A stretch of DNA of 64,000 nt. Origin: Scedosporium boydii (Eukaryota > Ascomycota > Sordariomycetes > Microascales > Microascaceae). The notes beneath the pieces were generated by a model. It made no database searches and had not been told where the DNA came from. It was given only the letters and a program-made list of their open reading frames with translations. Position 1 is the stretch's first letter. Each line of letters begins with the position of its first letter. The DNA lies in NCBI GenBank assembly GCA_002221725.1, contig NJFT01000185.1, forward strand, positions 1 to 64,000. The letters are read 5' to 3'. A program made the position numbers and the translations under genes. Below, in pieces: positions 43,130 through 53,890 of this stretch.

Positions 43130-44104
43130 TTACTTTCCGTTCGGGAAGCAAGTCAAGATGCCCTGCAGCTTCTCCAATACTACGGCTTGCTTCTCCTCCG
43201 ACGCCGTCGTTTTGTCACTCGCGTCTCCCAGGCTCACAGAGATATAACACCCATTCGTGCCTGCCACCTCGCTTTCCGTCGGTAACATTGTCCTACAGCA
43301 GTGCCTGACATCCGGATTTGAAAATATTCCGGGGTTAATTCTGGTCAGTACCCACTTGAAGTCGTCTGCGTGGGTACATTCCCCCTCAACCTTGGGAAAA
43401 TTTACGTTCAGCCACACATCGTCCGGCAGATACGGCTTCCCACTTTCAAGGACTGCCTCGGTTAATCGACGGGCAAGTTCGGCGTAAACAACGCTCCGAG
43501 CGGGCGGTGATGTTGTGTTCCAAGGAAAGGCGCCCCCCGATGCGCCTGAAAAGGCAATCGCCGGGACGCCCGCGTTGTGTGCCGCGTAGACGGCAGCACC
43601 GACTGTTCCGGAAATTCGGGTTGTCAGCCAGAGGTTAGATCCAACGTTGGGACCGGTGACGGCAATGTCAGGCGACTGTCCGTTCCAGAATTGCGTCGAG
43701 AGAGTTGAGAGGCCAAGACGCATGGCGGTGACGGGGTAGCTGTTGACCCAATTCAGGCGAGGGTTGGAGGCATTGACGCCGATCGGTCCACTCCCAGCCG
43801 GGCAACTGTCGTACTGGCATGGCTGGGTCCTAGGGCCGGGATCTGCATCGCGTGAACCTAGGCACAAACTTAGCACACCGGGTCTGAATACTCTTAATGA
43901 CTTGAGCCATCACTTACCAGAGCCGGACTTGTTATCCGCCGGACAGGAGAGGATTACATCGTTGCCTGCCGCAGTAAGGGAATTGTAGAATTCACGGACA
44001 TTGAGCTCCACCCAGCCATCATCGTTGGATAGGAGAATTCGGGCACAGAGAACACCAGGCACTAAGAGACTCGCAAGAGCGAGGATGCAGTTAAAAGGTA
44101 GCAT
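43130..44104 (-). CDS. Secreted SurE-like phosphatase
   Basis: Exons 44104-43918 and 43857-43130 give 304 residues across a 60-nt intron (GTAAGT...TAG). The ATG at 44,104 is used because it starts directly with the signal peptide (CILALASLLVPGVLCA); the frame is open 21 codons upstream. SurE hallmarks: RILLSNDDGW (metal-binding NDDG at residues 27-30), ADNKSGSG, then GPNVGSNL, SGTVGAA, and AIAFSGASGG. The family comprises metal-dependent 5'/3'-nucleotidases and acid phosphatases; fungal secreted members are annotated as acid phosphatases. Two N-glycosylation sites (NAS, NTT) and paired Cys support export. It is the first of three consecutive minus-strand secreted-protein genes. Confidence 0.85.
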
Positions 44105-44651
44105 CCTGGAGAGGTGGTTGGATTGGTTTGGCTTGGTCCGGGTGAGGAGATGAAATTCAAATTCCACTTTATAACATGAATGGTGAACGATGCGACGTGC
44201 TGGGTGATCTTGTGCCGCCTTTAATTTCCTCGTGACTTTTCCTGCTCTTCATCCCAGTTCTGCCCGCGAAACTCACATGTGCTTAGATATTCATTGAGCA
44301 TAGCTACTAGCTTACAAAAAATCAATGTAGAATGTATGTCGTAGATGTAGGTTTAGTTCAATCTCATGCTTTCCTCTTTTTGGCTTGTTTGGCTGTTTTC
44401 CACGTGGTGACGGTGACCTGGTTCTAAGTTCATTGTTATTGTTCATGATGATCAGCTGAAACCTAGACGAAGGTTACGCGTATGCAGTGGTACGGCGACG
44501 GACGAAAACTATGGCAGGACTCGTGCCCTCCTGCGGCGTCGGAAAGTGAGAGATGCTGGGGCCGTCTTTTCTACCCTAGACCCCCGTAAAGAACAAAAAA
44601 GACCAGATGACCTTTCATCTGTGTATTTTGCAGGCTGTTGGGGATGATCTT
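44105..44651. other. Spacer between SurE-like and DUF1996 genes
   Basis: Promoter of the SurE-like gene (minus strand) and 3' region of the DUF1996 gene. Nothing else seen. Confidence 0.4.
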
Positions 44652-45750
44652 TCAGGTAAGCAGACCGGGCAGACTGTCCAACCATTCATCTTCTACCTCT
44701 TCGTATGCAACAGGATCCTTCAGGCACTCGTTTGCCTCTGGGATTGTTTGCAGAGGTAACCCGCAGACCTGATCTCCGCAGCTTATTCTATCTATGGCCG
44801 TCTGTAACGAGCCATCCTTCCATCCGAATAGATAGTCTCCGTGGCTCCCATAGCCCACGTCATCACCAAAGCTCCACACAAACGGTTGGCGACCGTCTTC
44901 CGGCCAGAGATCGGGTGAGTTAAATGGCCGCGTGTCCCATCTGATCTCGAGGACGACCTGGGGAATCTTGACTGGGTGCGTCTCTGGGCAGGGCGCGCCT
45001 TCTTCGTAGTCTCCTTCTGTTGGCCAGGACACATGGCTGTAATGATCGGCGCTGTCTAGGTGAATGCCGTCCCAGCATGGCGGAAAGTAAAGAGTAGTTA
45101 TGATTCCCTCGGGGCACATCTGGCCTGGGAAGGTTACTGACCGGTTCGTGAACCGGGTGTCTTCGCGGACAAGACACGTATAATCGATGCCTTGGTATCT
45201 TGACGCCTCATCGGCGTCGCGAACGCCAGGGTCACCGGTTCGCATGCGAAATCCCTTCTGGAAGGCAACAACGTTTGTGGGGTCTTTCCGTGGCAGAAAA
45301 TAGTAGATCGTAATCCCGCCGTCACGCGCCTGCTCGTGGTAGAGCGCTCCCAGTTGCTTCACACGTTTGTACGTCCCGTTCCTAGCCCGGAAAAACATCA
45401 CAGATGTCCAGTAATTGGAGAAGTCATCCGTGAACGTGCAAGTGGTGCAGTTTGACAATTCAGCGGGATCATCTTCTGGGTCCATGGTGGCATTGAAACT
45501 GTTTCCTCCGACGATTTGGTGGAGATGGGCTGAACCGATGACTCCCGGGTTGACAAGACTGGTAAGAACTGTTAGAAACCCGCAGGCCATTCCCTTCACG
45601 AAAGCAAAAGTTGACGGGGATACTGTACGGGTCAAGACGGTCAATTACAAGCTGCGAGCATGACATCTTCAGGGACGCGCCCCAGCACACTCCTAGCATA
45701 AGCAACTGTAGACATCTGAACGCCAGGCTAAAAATATTTCTTGTCTTCAT
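44652..45750 (-). CDS. Secreted DUF1996-domain protein
   Basis: Exons 45750-45629 and 45558-44652, joined after CC|T across a 70-nt intron (GTACAG...CAG), give 342 residues. A signal peptide (FRCLQLLMLGVCWGASL) is followed by the DUF1996 opening: MSCSQLVIDRLDPLVNPGVI, then AHLHQIVGGNSF, which holds the conserved His. Then come CTTCTFTDDFSNYW, GITIYYFLPR, FPPCWDGIHLDSADHYSHV and the acidic SHVSWP...CPETHPVKIPQV block; conserved Cys pairs lie in each. DUF1996 proteins are abundant secreted fungal proteins, sometimes joined to WSC domains; here only the single domain is present. Catalytic role unproven. There is a 547-bp gap to the SurE-like gene, so not an operon-like overlap. Confidence 0.85.
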
Positions 45751-46663
45751 CTCGACGACGATTCAGCGGGAAAACTGAGCGGATGTTTGGGAGATGAAGT
45801 GGTGTCGTGGTCGGACTGAAAAGCTACAAGGGAGCGGAGGTTCGCAAGACAAAGGAACGAGACTGGTGAGTCCAGCAGTATCGAAATATAATCACCAGCG
45901 TGCCCCGGAACAGTTCCTATTTTCGAAAGAGGATCAGCATATGATCTGAGGTATTTACCTCTGCGGCACAGCCATTTATCCAGTGAGGTTCCCACTCGTT
46001 CACCTCCGCAATCCTACGAAGACGCCCTCCAATTATTGTGGACAGATAGATTAACTCTTTAAGGAGTGCCATCTTTTACTAGGCAAAGACAGGTAATGTT
46101 TACCGCCGGTCAAACAGCGCTCTTAGCCGCTGGAAATCTGTTACTTTATATTCGTTCCTGATAGATGGTGCGGGTGGTCAGGGTCGACCGGAACGAACCA
46201 TTCATGAATCCGACCTAGAGAACTAGATGCGAGAGGGCCTTCCCGACCGAGTAGCGACATCATGTCACGGGCGGGAATGGTTAGGAATTATTGATACGAA
46301 TACCCCTGCTTCCCAGTACATTTATCCATTCTAGGGTCTGTCAAACCAGTTCATACGTGTCTAGACTCTAGAGCTTACACGTCTCACCATGGTGAGGTCA
46401 ATGGGGTTGCATTAGCCGGTTGTATCAACGCATCGATATTTACGCCTCGAGGTCCAGGGGAATGAATTTATATCAAAGCATCCCTATGTTAATATGGCCT
46501 ACACTCACTCGTTGAGGCCTGGGAGGGCTTCTGTAGGTTTGAAGTGCTTCCGGGTGGCTGCTTCACCAACATCTGCACACACCATGGTCCATGGGCGACC
46601 CAACAACAAATCCATTTCCCATCCCAATAGGTAGTTCCCCGAAACCGACACCAGGGGCCATCT
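45751..46663. other. Spacer between DUF1996 and small secreted protein genes
   Basis: Promoter of the DUF1996 gene and 3' region of the next minus-strand gene. A frame at 46,489-46,782 overlaps the small secreted protein gene in another frame and is a shadow. Confidence 0.4.
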
Positions 46664-47014
46664 TTAATCGCAGATGGCTGACAGGCCGTTGGAGAAACAC
46701 CTTCCCACAGCGCAGCATGACGCCCCCCGCGCAATCGGCTCGCCGTCGGCATCGACGGTGAAGATACAGTCACGAGGGTCATTTCCGTTCGGCGTCAGGA
46801 ATCTGAGGCCTCCATCGGTTGCGCCTCTTGAGAGTCCGATACGTCCGACTGTGGTGAAATGGGGACGTTGTTACATTATTAATTGCAGGCACGTACATTG
46901 ATAATCGTCGATAATCTCATGACCACAGAGCCTGGCATTCACCGGGCAGTCCGTGGCCTGAACGGCGCCGATAATCGCGGCAACGACCATCAAGACGGTG
47001 ATGAGGTTGGCCAT
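46664..47014 (-). CDS. Small secreted cysteine-rich protein (effector-like)
   Basis: Too short for a simple ORF scan because it is split: exon 1 47014-46897, intron of 48 nt (GTACGT...CAG), exon 2 46848-46664. The joined product has 100 residues. MANLITVLMVVAAIIGAVQA is a clear signal peptide with Ala-x-Ala-like cleavage before TDCP. The mature part of about 80 residues has seven Cys (TDC, RLC, RDC, SCC, GRC, AIC) and ends in CD. The fold is unknown; it has the properties of fungal apoplastic effectors or antimicrobial cysteine-rich proteins. It lies next to two other secreted-protein genes on the same strand. The odd Cys count suggests either a free thiol or dimerisation. Confidence 0.7.
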
Positions 47015-49074
47015 TTTTGTTACGATTTTGTGATGATAGGTTGGAACTGGTTTGGGTGGAGCCGAGGATAACGGTATTTGAGGAGATTAATGAACTTGGA
47101 GCAGGTGATTATTGACGGATGTTGGGTTGAGTGGCAGCGGGAACCTACTCTCTTAATTATACCTTATGGATGACGATAGGGATACCTTCTAACGAGCCAT
47201 AAATCCCTATGCCCTCCCCATCGCCTTTTGCTTCTCTTTTCTGTTGACTTCCAGCTTTGCTGGAATCGAGTTACTTGGTTGGTTCATGATGGCTCAGCTC
47301 ATCCTCTCGGCCTTGTTTGATCCTTCCAGCTGCGAAACTACGGGTCTCAAAATGTGGTAGCCAACATCAAGATCCAACGCTCATCGTTGCAATGGCGAGG
47401 GCGAATGGGGGGATCGTTATAACGCATGAAGCATTGATGAAGTAGAATTATTTACACGTGGCATTTGTCTTGCCACATTCTCCTCGCAGAGCCACAGACC
47501 TTACACTCACTCTACCAACTTCAGAACCAGTATAATCCATACTCTGGATTGATCTTGTTTTGTTACGTCTGTGCTCTTCTGGGCGATATGGACTGAAAAG
47601 AAAGAAGGCGGGCCGCGCCGAAGGATGGCAACGTGCTTTGACATTCCAAGCCGCTGCGCCGCTTCGCATTCACCGATGTGAGAGCCTAGGCTTATCATTA
47701 GGGCACGCGGATCCTTGACGAGATGCATCAAGGACAATCAATCATCGGAGACAATTTTGCTCTTCCTGTGGACTGTGACCGTCCAAACCCCAGTTTACAT
47801 CCTTCCGGCTCCTCTGACCACCAACAAGATGCATGGAAGGGAAGGCCTGACGTTTCGAGACAGGGTTCAGCTTCCTTGTACCAAATAGCTCTGGGATCCT
47901 TTGACAAAATGGGCCATGGAGATTCCTTCGGGCAGGACTTCCTCGGATGCGTTGGCGGCACAGCAAGCGGTACAACATCCTACCAACCGCATCAATCGCA
48001 CGGGCTTCCCAGCGGGGATTCGATCCTAATGATCCTTCTTGGGTATCCTCCCCGGTCAATGCATTAGTTTACCAGGTTAATGAAAGGATTGGGGTGATTG
48101 CTCGTGGCCAGATCACGGTCCGCACGTAAGAGTTTATGAATCAGTGCTGCTGTAGTCTAGCCTGCCTGTTCAACACTCGTTGAGTAGGATCTCGGAGTTC
48201 CGTCAGGGATGGGAACGCGGTTGAACGCTAAACTGCAATTGAGCCCGGCCAAAATGGATGCGGACTGAGAGAGAAAAAAAATGAAGATGTTTAGTTCGCT
48301 GTAACGAAGCCGCCACCTTTGTTCTCTCCCTGTGTTTGCCCTTCGTCAGTTGATCACGCTGGGGTGAACCGTGATCCCTCATCCTTCCACTAGGTAAGGC
48401 GGGCCTCCAGCTATATACGAAGAGCTGGTAGTTAATAATGCGATATTAATCCTGGATTTTGAAATAGTAAAAGCAGAGGAAAAATAAGGGAGGAATTTTC
48501 ATTCGGTTAATTTTTCCTTTCATTTTATTTTCGCATTTCTTTGTTGTGTCCCGGATGGCTCGTACGATAAGGTTGTGTGGATGGATTCCATGAGTTTTTT
48601 GCCTGACGTCAAGATCGAGTTTGGATTGGTAGCCATGAGTGAATTTGCTCAAGACATGCCGAAGTTACTTCGTAGAGCCAGGTCCAACGTGTCCAGCACA
48701 CTTCCTGGTCGGACAATAGAGTAAGGGGGCAACTGCCTTCTTCCTCTACCAACTTGGGACCCATGTCCAGGTCTTCTTTTACCTTTGCCGGAATAGGATA
48801 GAGTTACGATGTCCTGCGTCATCGATTGCGGGGATTAGAATCCCGAGTTCCGAATTAGGGGTATCGCGCCGCCAAGAGGAGTTAGTCGCGGCCTCTAGGC
48901 GAGGGCTCAAAGTATGACCGTCTGTTCACAGCTTTCCAGCATTGTGATTCCAAAAGACCAGAGAAAGAACAAGCAATTCCATGTACTGCGCGATCACATC
49001 GCAACCATCAATAGCAACCGACACCAAATCCGCCCCTGCCAACTGACGAGTCGACGACCAAGATCCAGTCCGCC
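47015..49074. other. Gene-poor 2-kb spacer
   Basis: Overlapping frames of up to 114 codons occur on both strands at 47,500-48,130, without motifs or consistent introns. The region from 48,900 is the leader of the dehydrogenase gene at 49,075. Confidence 0.4.
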
Positions 49075-49992
49075 ATGTCGTCAGGAACCTCGCAACTCGA
49101 CGCTCGCGAGAACCTAACCCTCCGAACCATCCCATCCATGGTTTTAAGTGATGGCAGTGCCTTGCCCATGACACCGCCCCCAAGGGTCAAACCCGAAGAA
49201 CAGGACCCAGCGGTAGCAGCGCAAAAGAGGTTCTCTGTTCGCGGGAATGCTGTGGTCGCCGGGGGAGCGGGCACTCTGGGCCTCAAGTCGTGCAAGGCGC
49301 TCCTGGAACATGGTCTTGAGGGACTGATGATATTCGACATTGATCCGAGCCACGCCCAGGACGAAATCTCTCAGCTACAAAGAATATTTCCCAATGTCAA
49401 GATTGACGCGCTAAAAGTAGATGTGACCGATGAGGACGGAGTCAACGCAGCCATGGAAGAGACGGCTCGGGTTCTCGGATCTATTGATGTGCTGATTTGT
49501 TTCGTCGGGGTTGTTGGCTGCATCGAGACCTTGAATATGCCGGTATCTCAATGGCGAAGGATTCTCGATATCAATACGACCGGGTCTTTCATATGCGCCC
49601 AGGCCGCTGCCCGCCAAATGGTGAAACGTGACAGGGGAGGTTCCATCACCTTTGTAGCGTCGGTCTCGGCACATAGAGTCAACTACCCTCAGCCACAGGC
49701 GGCCTACAATGTGAGCAAGTCAGCCCTTCTCATGCTCAAAAGCTGTCTCGCGGCGGAATGGGCCCGATACGGAATCCGGACCAACAGCGTCAGTCCCGGC
49801 TACATGGACACTATACTCAACGAAGGGGACGGGCTTGTGCGCCATCGCGAGATTTGGACGGCAAGAAACCCGAGCGGACGTATGGGACATGCCTCAGAAT
49901 TGACTGGAGCCATTGTGCTCCTCTCTAGTTCAGCTGGGTCGTATATCAATGGCGCCGATATCGTTGTGGATGGGGGCGGCATGGTCTTTTGA
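49075..49992 (+). CDS. Short-chain dehydrogenase/reductase (polyol/sorbose-reductase-like)
   Basis: 305 residues, intronless. Classical SDR: a Gly-rich nucleotide loop GGAGTLG (63-69), DVTDEDG adenine-binding acid, CFVGVVG in place of the usual NNAG, DINTTGSF, then Ser of FVASVSAH and the Tyr211-x-x-x-Lys215 pair (AYNVSK), and SPGYMDT. The C-terminus ends INGADIVVDGGG like polyol dehydrogenases and L-xylulose/sorbose reductases. It uses NAD(P)H to interconvert a carbonyl and an alcohol in the cytosol. A 55-residue N-terminal extension precedes the fold; a shorter start at 49,138 (MVLSDG) is possible. There is no adjacent pathway gene to fix the substrate. Confidence 0.8.
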   Translation: MSSGTSQLDARENLTLRTIPSMVLSDGSALPMTPPPRVKPEEQDPAVAAQKRFSVRGNAVVAGGAGTLGLKSCKALLEHGLEGLMIFDIDPSHAQDEISQLQRIFPNVKIDALKVDVTDEDGVNAAMEETARVLGSIDVLICFVGVVGCIETLNMPVSQWRRILDINTTGSFICAQAAARQMVKRDRGGSITFVASVSAHRVNYPQPQAAYNVSKSALLMLKSCLAAEWARYGIRTNSVSPGYMDTILNEGDGLVRHREIWTARNPSGRMGHASELTGAIVLLSSSAGSYINGADIVVDGGGMVF

Positions 49993-51256
49993 TGACAACA
50001 TGTGGGAATTCTCTCTCTGTTGGTGCGGCTTTTTTGGTGAGCGCGATTCAGAAGGCTTGGGCTGCGCGGAAGGCCAAAGACCGAGATTTGTGTTGAGCTA
50101 TTGGTTCCTTTTCGGTCACAACCATGACTGAAGGTGTATTGGATCATGGCCATGATCATGAAAAGTGGCTGAATTCCTCCGCCTCGAGCCCCCTACCCTA
50201 TTTCTAATACATTAAAGATTGGCCCGACTCCCCACGCCCGATGACTGCCCAAATCCATGCATGGGATTACAGGCCCTGTTGGAACTATAACTCAGAAAAT
50301 TCTCAGCTTTTTCACATCGTCACCACCGAGCATTGCATGAGGGGTTATTCTCCCCTTCTCATTATAAAACGCGCCGGCTCTCCGGCCGGTGTATCCTTTC
50401 TTCTTTTCATTCCCTCTATCTAAATTTTCTCTCTTAGCCAAATTCAACACCCCTTATCGAAGAACCTTAGTATCAATCAGCAATGGGCTGTGGTAGATGA
50501 TGTCTCAATTGCGGCCGAGGGGGTATGCTTCATCATATTGCTTGCCGAATGTGCACTTGTTTTTTGGCTTCCCTCTTCTAGACAGCTGCCCTGTGGCGAC
50601 TGAACCTGCCACGAGAATCGACAGGCAATGGTAAATAACGAAGACCGGCACCTCGCCATGGATAAGGATGGGACTGAAACAGTAAGTTTGTCGCCTTGCC
50701 TGTGGATTCAATACGCGCACTAATTGCTGTGTGTTGAAGTCGACTAGGACGAGATGGATGCGAAGGAGCTTCTCAGCTGTTGTTACGGAGTTAGATCCGA
50801 ACCTACTGACAGCTCCGACAGCGAGTAAGACGAGGCATTCTTAAGTCAGAATATTGTCAGGGTTGTGAACCGTGGAGGCAGCTGAGTGAGCGTAATGTCT
50901 GAGTAGCGGTGTATGTCTGGAAATAAGTAGGATAGAATGCAATTGTCAAGAAGAGCTGATCACACGTGAAATGAAATCGTAAGGTATGGCGGAATTAGAG
51001 CCATCAAGTGGATGAAACATGGGTTGAAACGGTACAGACACCTTCTGTGGCAGGATTTTAGGGAGATGGTCGTCTTGTGCCTGATAGCAACGGCAGTCAT
51101 GACATTTTACTAGACTGGTTGGCCTTTTCGCTATATAAACTTGACATACACAGAGGTATATATAGTGCCAATCAGAGGCCGGCACGACAAACAAAAACCA
51201 AGGAATTCCATATTACAAGGTAATGCCAAAAGTCCCAGGATTATCAGCGATGCTAC
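49993..51256. other. Spacer with an orphan promoter-like segment
   Basis: A TATAAAA at about 50,365 followed by a CT-rich leader and ATG at 50,483 (MGC...) looks like a complete fungal core promoter. The downstream frame has in-frame TGA codons and I could not build a convincing spliced gene. It may be a decayed or very small cysteine-containing gene. No other features. Confidence 0.3.
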
Positions 51257-51848
51257 TTATGAGTATCTGCTAATAGCCGAAGTGAGAGTCGTTGAAAGGT
51301 TATTGGCCGCAGTAGTGAGGTCGCCTGATTTGGTTGGGACAATCGCGTTAGCGACAAAAGAGAGACGCTGCAGTTAAGCTTTCAGTTAGCTATATCCTAC
51401 TGTAGCTTCTCAAGATAGAGCAACACTTACACCGAAAACGTCTTCAAAAGCTCGCAAGAGGACTGCTGTTGGTTCCGCAAAGGAAAACTGTTCCAAAATA
51501 CTTGCTTTGCTGGTGAGGGTTGTAAGGAGGGCCTCATATGTCTGGACAAGCTCATGGAAAGCTTCAGAGACAGCGTCAGAAGGGGCACCGAGCAGTACGG
51601 ATTGCATCTCCTCCATTTGGGGTATAAGTGCTTCCCCAGTAGGGGTAGCCTTGGCGAAGCCATCGGTGATTTGCTCGAAGATGTCAGTTATGGTGCCGAG
51701 ACTAGTACCATAGTGGTTATGGAATGGAGTTTTTGACCCCAAAGATCATGATAGCATTGATAATAGAAAGGGATTGTACCAGGTCCTGGAGGGCCACTCC
51801 CTGCTGTGTTATCTCCTTGAGACTCTTGACTATTGTGTCGGAAGCCAT
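51257..51848 (-). CDS. Small helical protein, HsbA/galactomannoprotein-like
   Basis: Three exons, 51848-51738, 51673-51431 and 51367-51257, all phase 0, giving 154 residues. Intron 1 (64 nt) has a branch-site-like AACTGAC just before the TTCGAG acceptor; intron 2 (63 nt) is GTAAGT...CAG. The product begins MASDTIVKSLKEITQQGVAL without a signal peptide. It is all-helical with no cysteine: ALIPQMEEMQSVLLG, AFHELVQTYEALLTTLTSKA, LLRAFEDVFGRLSF, NNLSTTLTSAISRYS. The pattern of amphipathic helices and a terminal S-Y-S resembles hydrophobic-surface-binding (HsbA)-like and related cell-wall mannoprotein domains. Function unknown. The first donor could be the alternative GTACAATC, shortening the protein. 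Confidence 0.55.
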
Positions 51849-52201
51849 GGCAGCGACTGTGGACTGGAAGGTAACTGATGATTAGAGACGAGCCGGGTTG
51901 GAAGAAAGAAGTTGGGTTAACAGAAGGTAGAAGAGATGGCAATAGGACAGAAGATGATGAGGTTAAAGTTTGCAAGCGTATGGCAATGCTAGGAACATGA
52001 GGCAGATTTTATTCGATGGACAGAAAATGCTGACCTCAATCTATAGATGGTACCCTTCGAGGAAATGCCCCCTTTCTTTGTGGTGGTCAGATAAATTGCC
52101 ATCTGTCCCTCGCCGCTCCTATCGGACTCCCATTGCAGTTTAAGTGGGGTGCTCCTCAGTTAAGACATGGAGGCATACTCAGCTAAGCCCGAGCTGGGTG
52201 G

Positions 52202-53890
52202 ATGCAGCTTGAAGAAAGACAAAAAAGCAGAGATCGCCTTAGTGAGATCGTCATGGTGAGAGTGATAGGTATCGCGGCACGGACGGCAGCAGCCGAGGAT
52301 CATATATCGTCCCTACGCGAGGATTCGGCCTACTTTGCTGCGGAGCTTCTCGATTACAAGGAACACAGGCAAGAGATGATGAAGGATACTTTGAACCGTG
52401 AGCATCCGGTCTTCAGAATGGATCACGAAAATTCCTTCTGGAGTCGAGTGCATGGCAACATTCTTGTGGAGGCATATCTTAGCCTCGAGCTATTCTCCGA
52501 GCTGTATCAACAAGCCCAGCTTCTTCAGGCGCTTCGCGAGAAATACAAAAGCGAGCTGTCTCCGTCAAAGGACTTGCCCGACGAGTACCTCGAAGCCCTT
52601 CTGAAATTCCGCTACTACCTCAGCCAGGCATCCAAGGGACCCCTCAACCAGCTCAGGCACACCGTCGTGTCTTCTCCACCGATGCGCAAATTCTTCGTCC
52701 GCCTGCCGCCGCCTCAGGGCGAACTGGCCAAGATCCAAATCCAATCCAAGCCTGGCGTCAAGAAGACCAAGGCCCAGAGTGACCTCATCTGGCTGCTCAG
52801 CACTTTGTGGGAAGACGACTACGGCTTGTTCCTCATGCGTCTTCCGGCGATGGTAGACGAGCTGGAGCGCGTCATACGAGCCGAGCCCGAGGCGCTAGAG
52901 CTGGTCTCATCGAGAATCGCCGCCATCATCTCGGACCTCTCCATCATCTCCCAGTGCATGGGGCAGCTTGAGCTTTACCAACCTTGGGCGGCGAACTTTG
53001 AGCAGGCCGCCACTGAGAACAAGACTGAGATAAAGGAAGATTATCGCGTGGGCAAGGACCCATGGGCCCATATCCTATCGGCGTTCGGCGAAAAAAACTT
53101 GCTGCAGCGTGCTGTCGGCCTCGGGGCATCCACCGAGGGCAGATTCGCGTATCCCGTGAAGAAGCAGCGGACCAAGGGCAACGTGGAGACGTTATGGCGG
53201 TCAGAGGCGAACCTCGACGCGTTTTGGGAGTGCGTCGACAACTTGATGCACGACAAAGCCGGGAACCTGGAAGGGTTGGCCCTGAGAGGTCTTTTGTCGC
53301 AGGCACGAGGTTTGCAACGTACCCCTAAATGGGTCCGGCCGGCAAAACAGGATGCACGTGCACGGCAACCACCAGCTAATCCTCATATACTGCTCGAGCC
53401 CCTTTCAAACCTGTACTTTAATGCATCCGAGGGCAGGAAGGGTCGCCCTGCGCCGGAAGCCGCCGCGAAGGTTAAGGTAAAGACTAGGGGCATGCCGTAG
53501 CCGCAGGGCGACAACTCAACCGTCACTCCCGTCGGAACAGCCACAGACCTGGCGGATGACCACCAACCTCGGTTTTCGGTTGATCCGCGGGCCTCCAAAG
53601 TGTTCCGAACCCTCTTTTTCAACCCTGGTCTGACGTCCACTCCTGGCGAGGTCTCGTGGAACGATTTCCTGCACGCCATGACTTCGACCGGCTTTATAGC
53701 GGAAAAACTGTATGGCTCCGCATGGCAGTTTAAGCCTACGAATCTCGATGTCGAAAGGGCAACTTAGTTTCGCGAGCTGCATCCGCGGGGGAAGCTGTCG
53801 TTTACTGTGGCGAGACGGTATGACCGGAGGCTCAACCGGGCGTACGGATGGCTAGGCAGCATGCTTGTTCAAAAGGATAAATCGCGCTGA
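52202..53890 (+). pseudogene. Degenerate ipa-type fungal gene with two in-frame stops
   Basis: The first frame runs 432 codons to a TAG at 53,498. The same frame then continues as clear protein (STVTPVGTATDLADDHQPRF, KVFRTLFFNPGLTSTPGEVSW, NDFLHAMTSTGFIAEKLYGS, AWQFKP) to a second TAG at 53,765. After that it continues FRELHPRGKLSF, ARRYDRRLNRAYGWLGSML to a TGA at 53,888. The last block is the conserved C-terminal end of a large family of fungal proteins annotated as ipa proteins (function unknown). Both TAGs fit loss of a Gln (CAG to TAG). The usual N-terminal half is also missing, so this is probably a truncated copy. Whether the 432-residue part is still expressed is unknown. Confidence 0.6.

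Noticed and set aside
47723..48130. Overlapping ORFs on both strands (up to 114 codons)
   Set aside because: They shadow each other, lack domains and cannot be joined by plausible introns.
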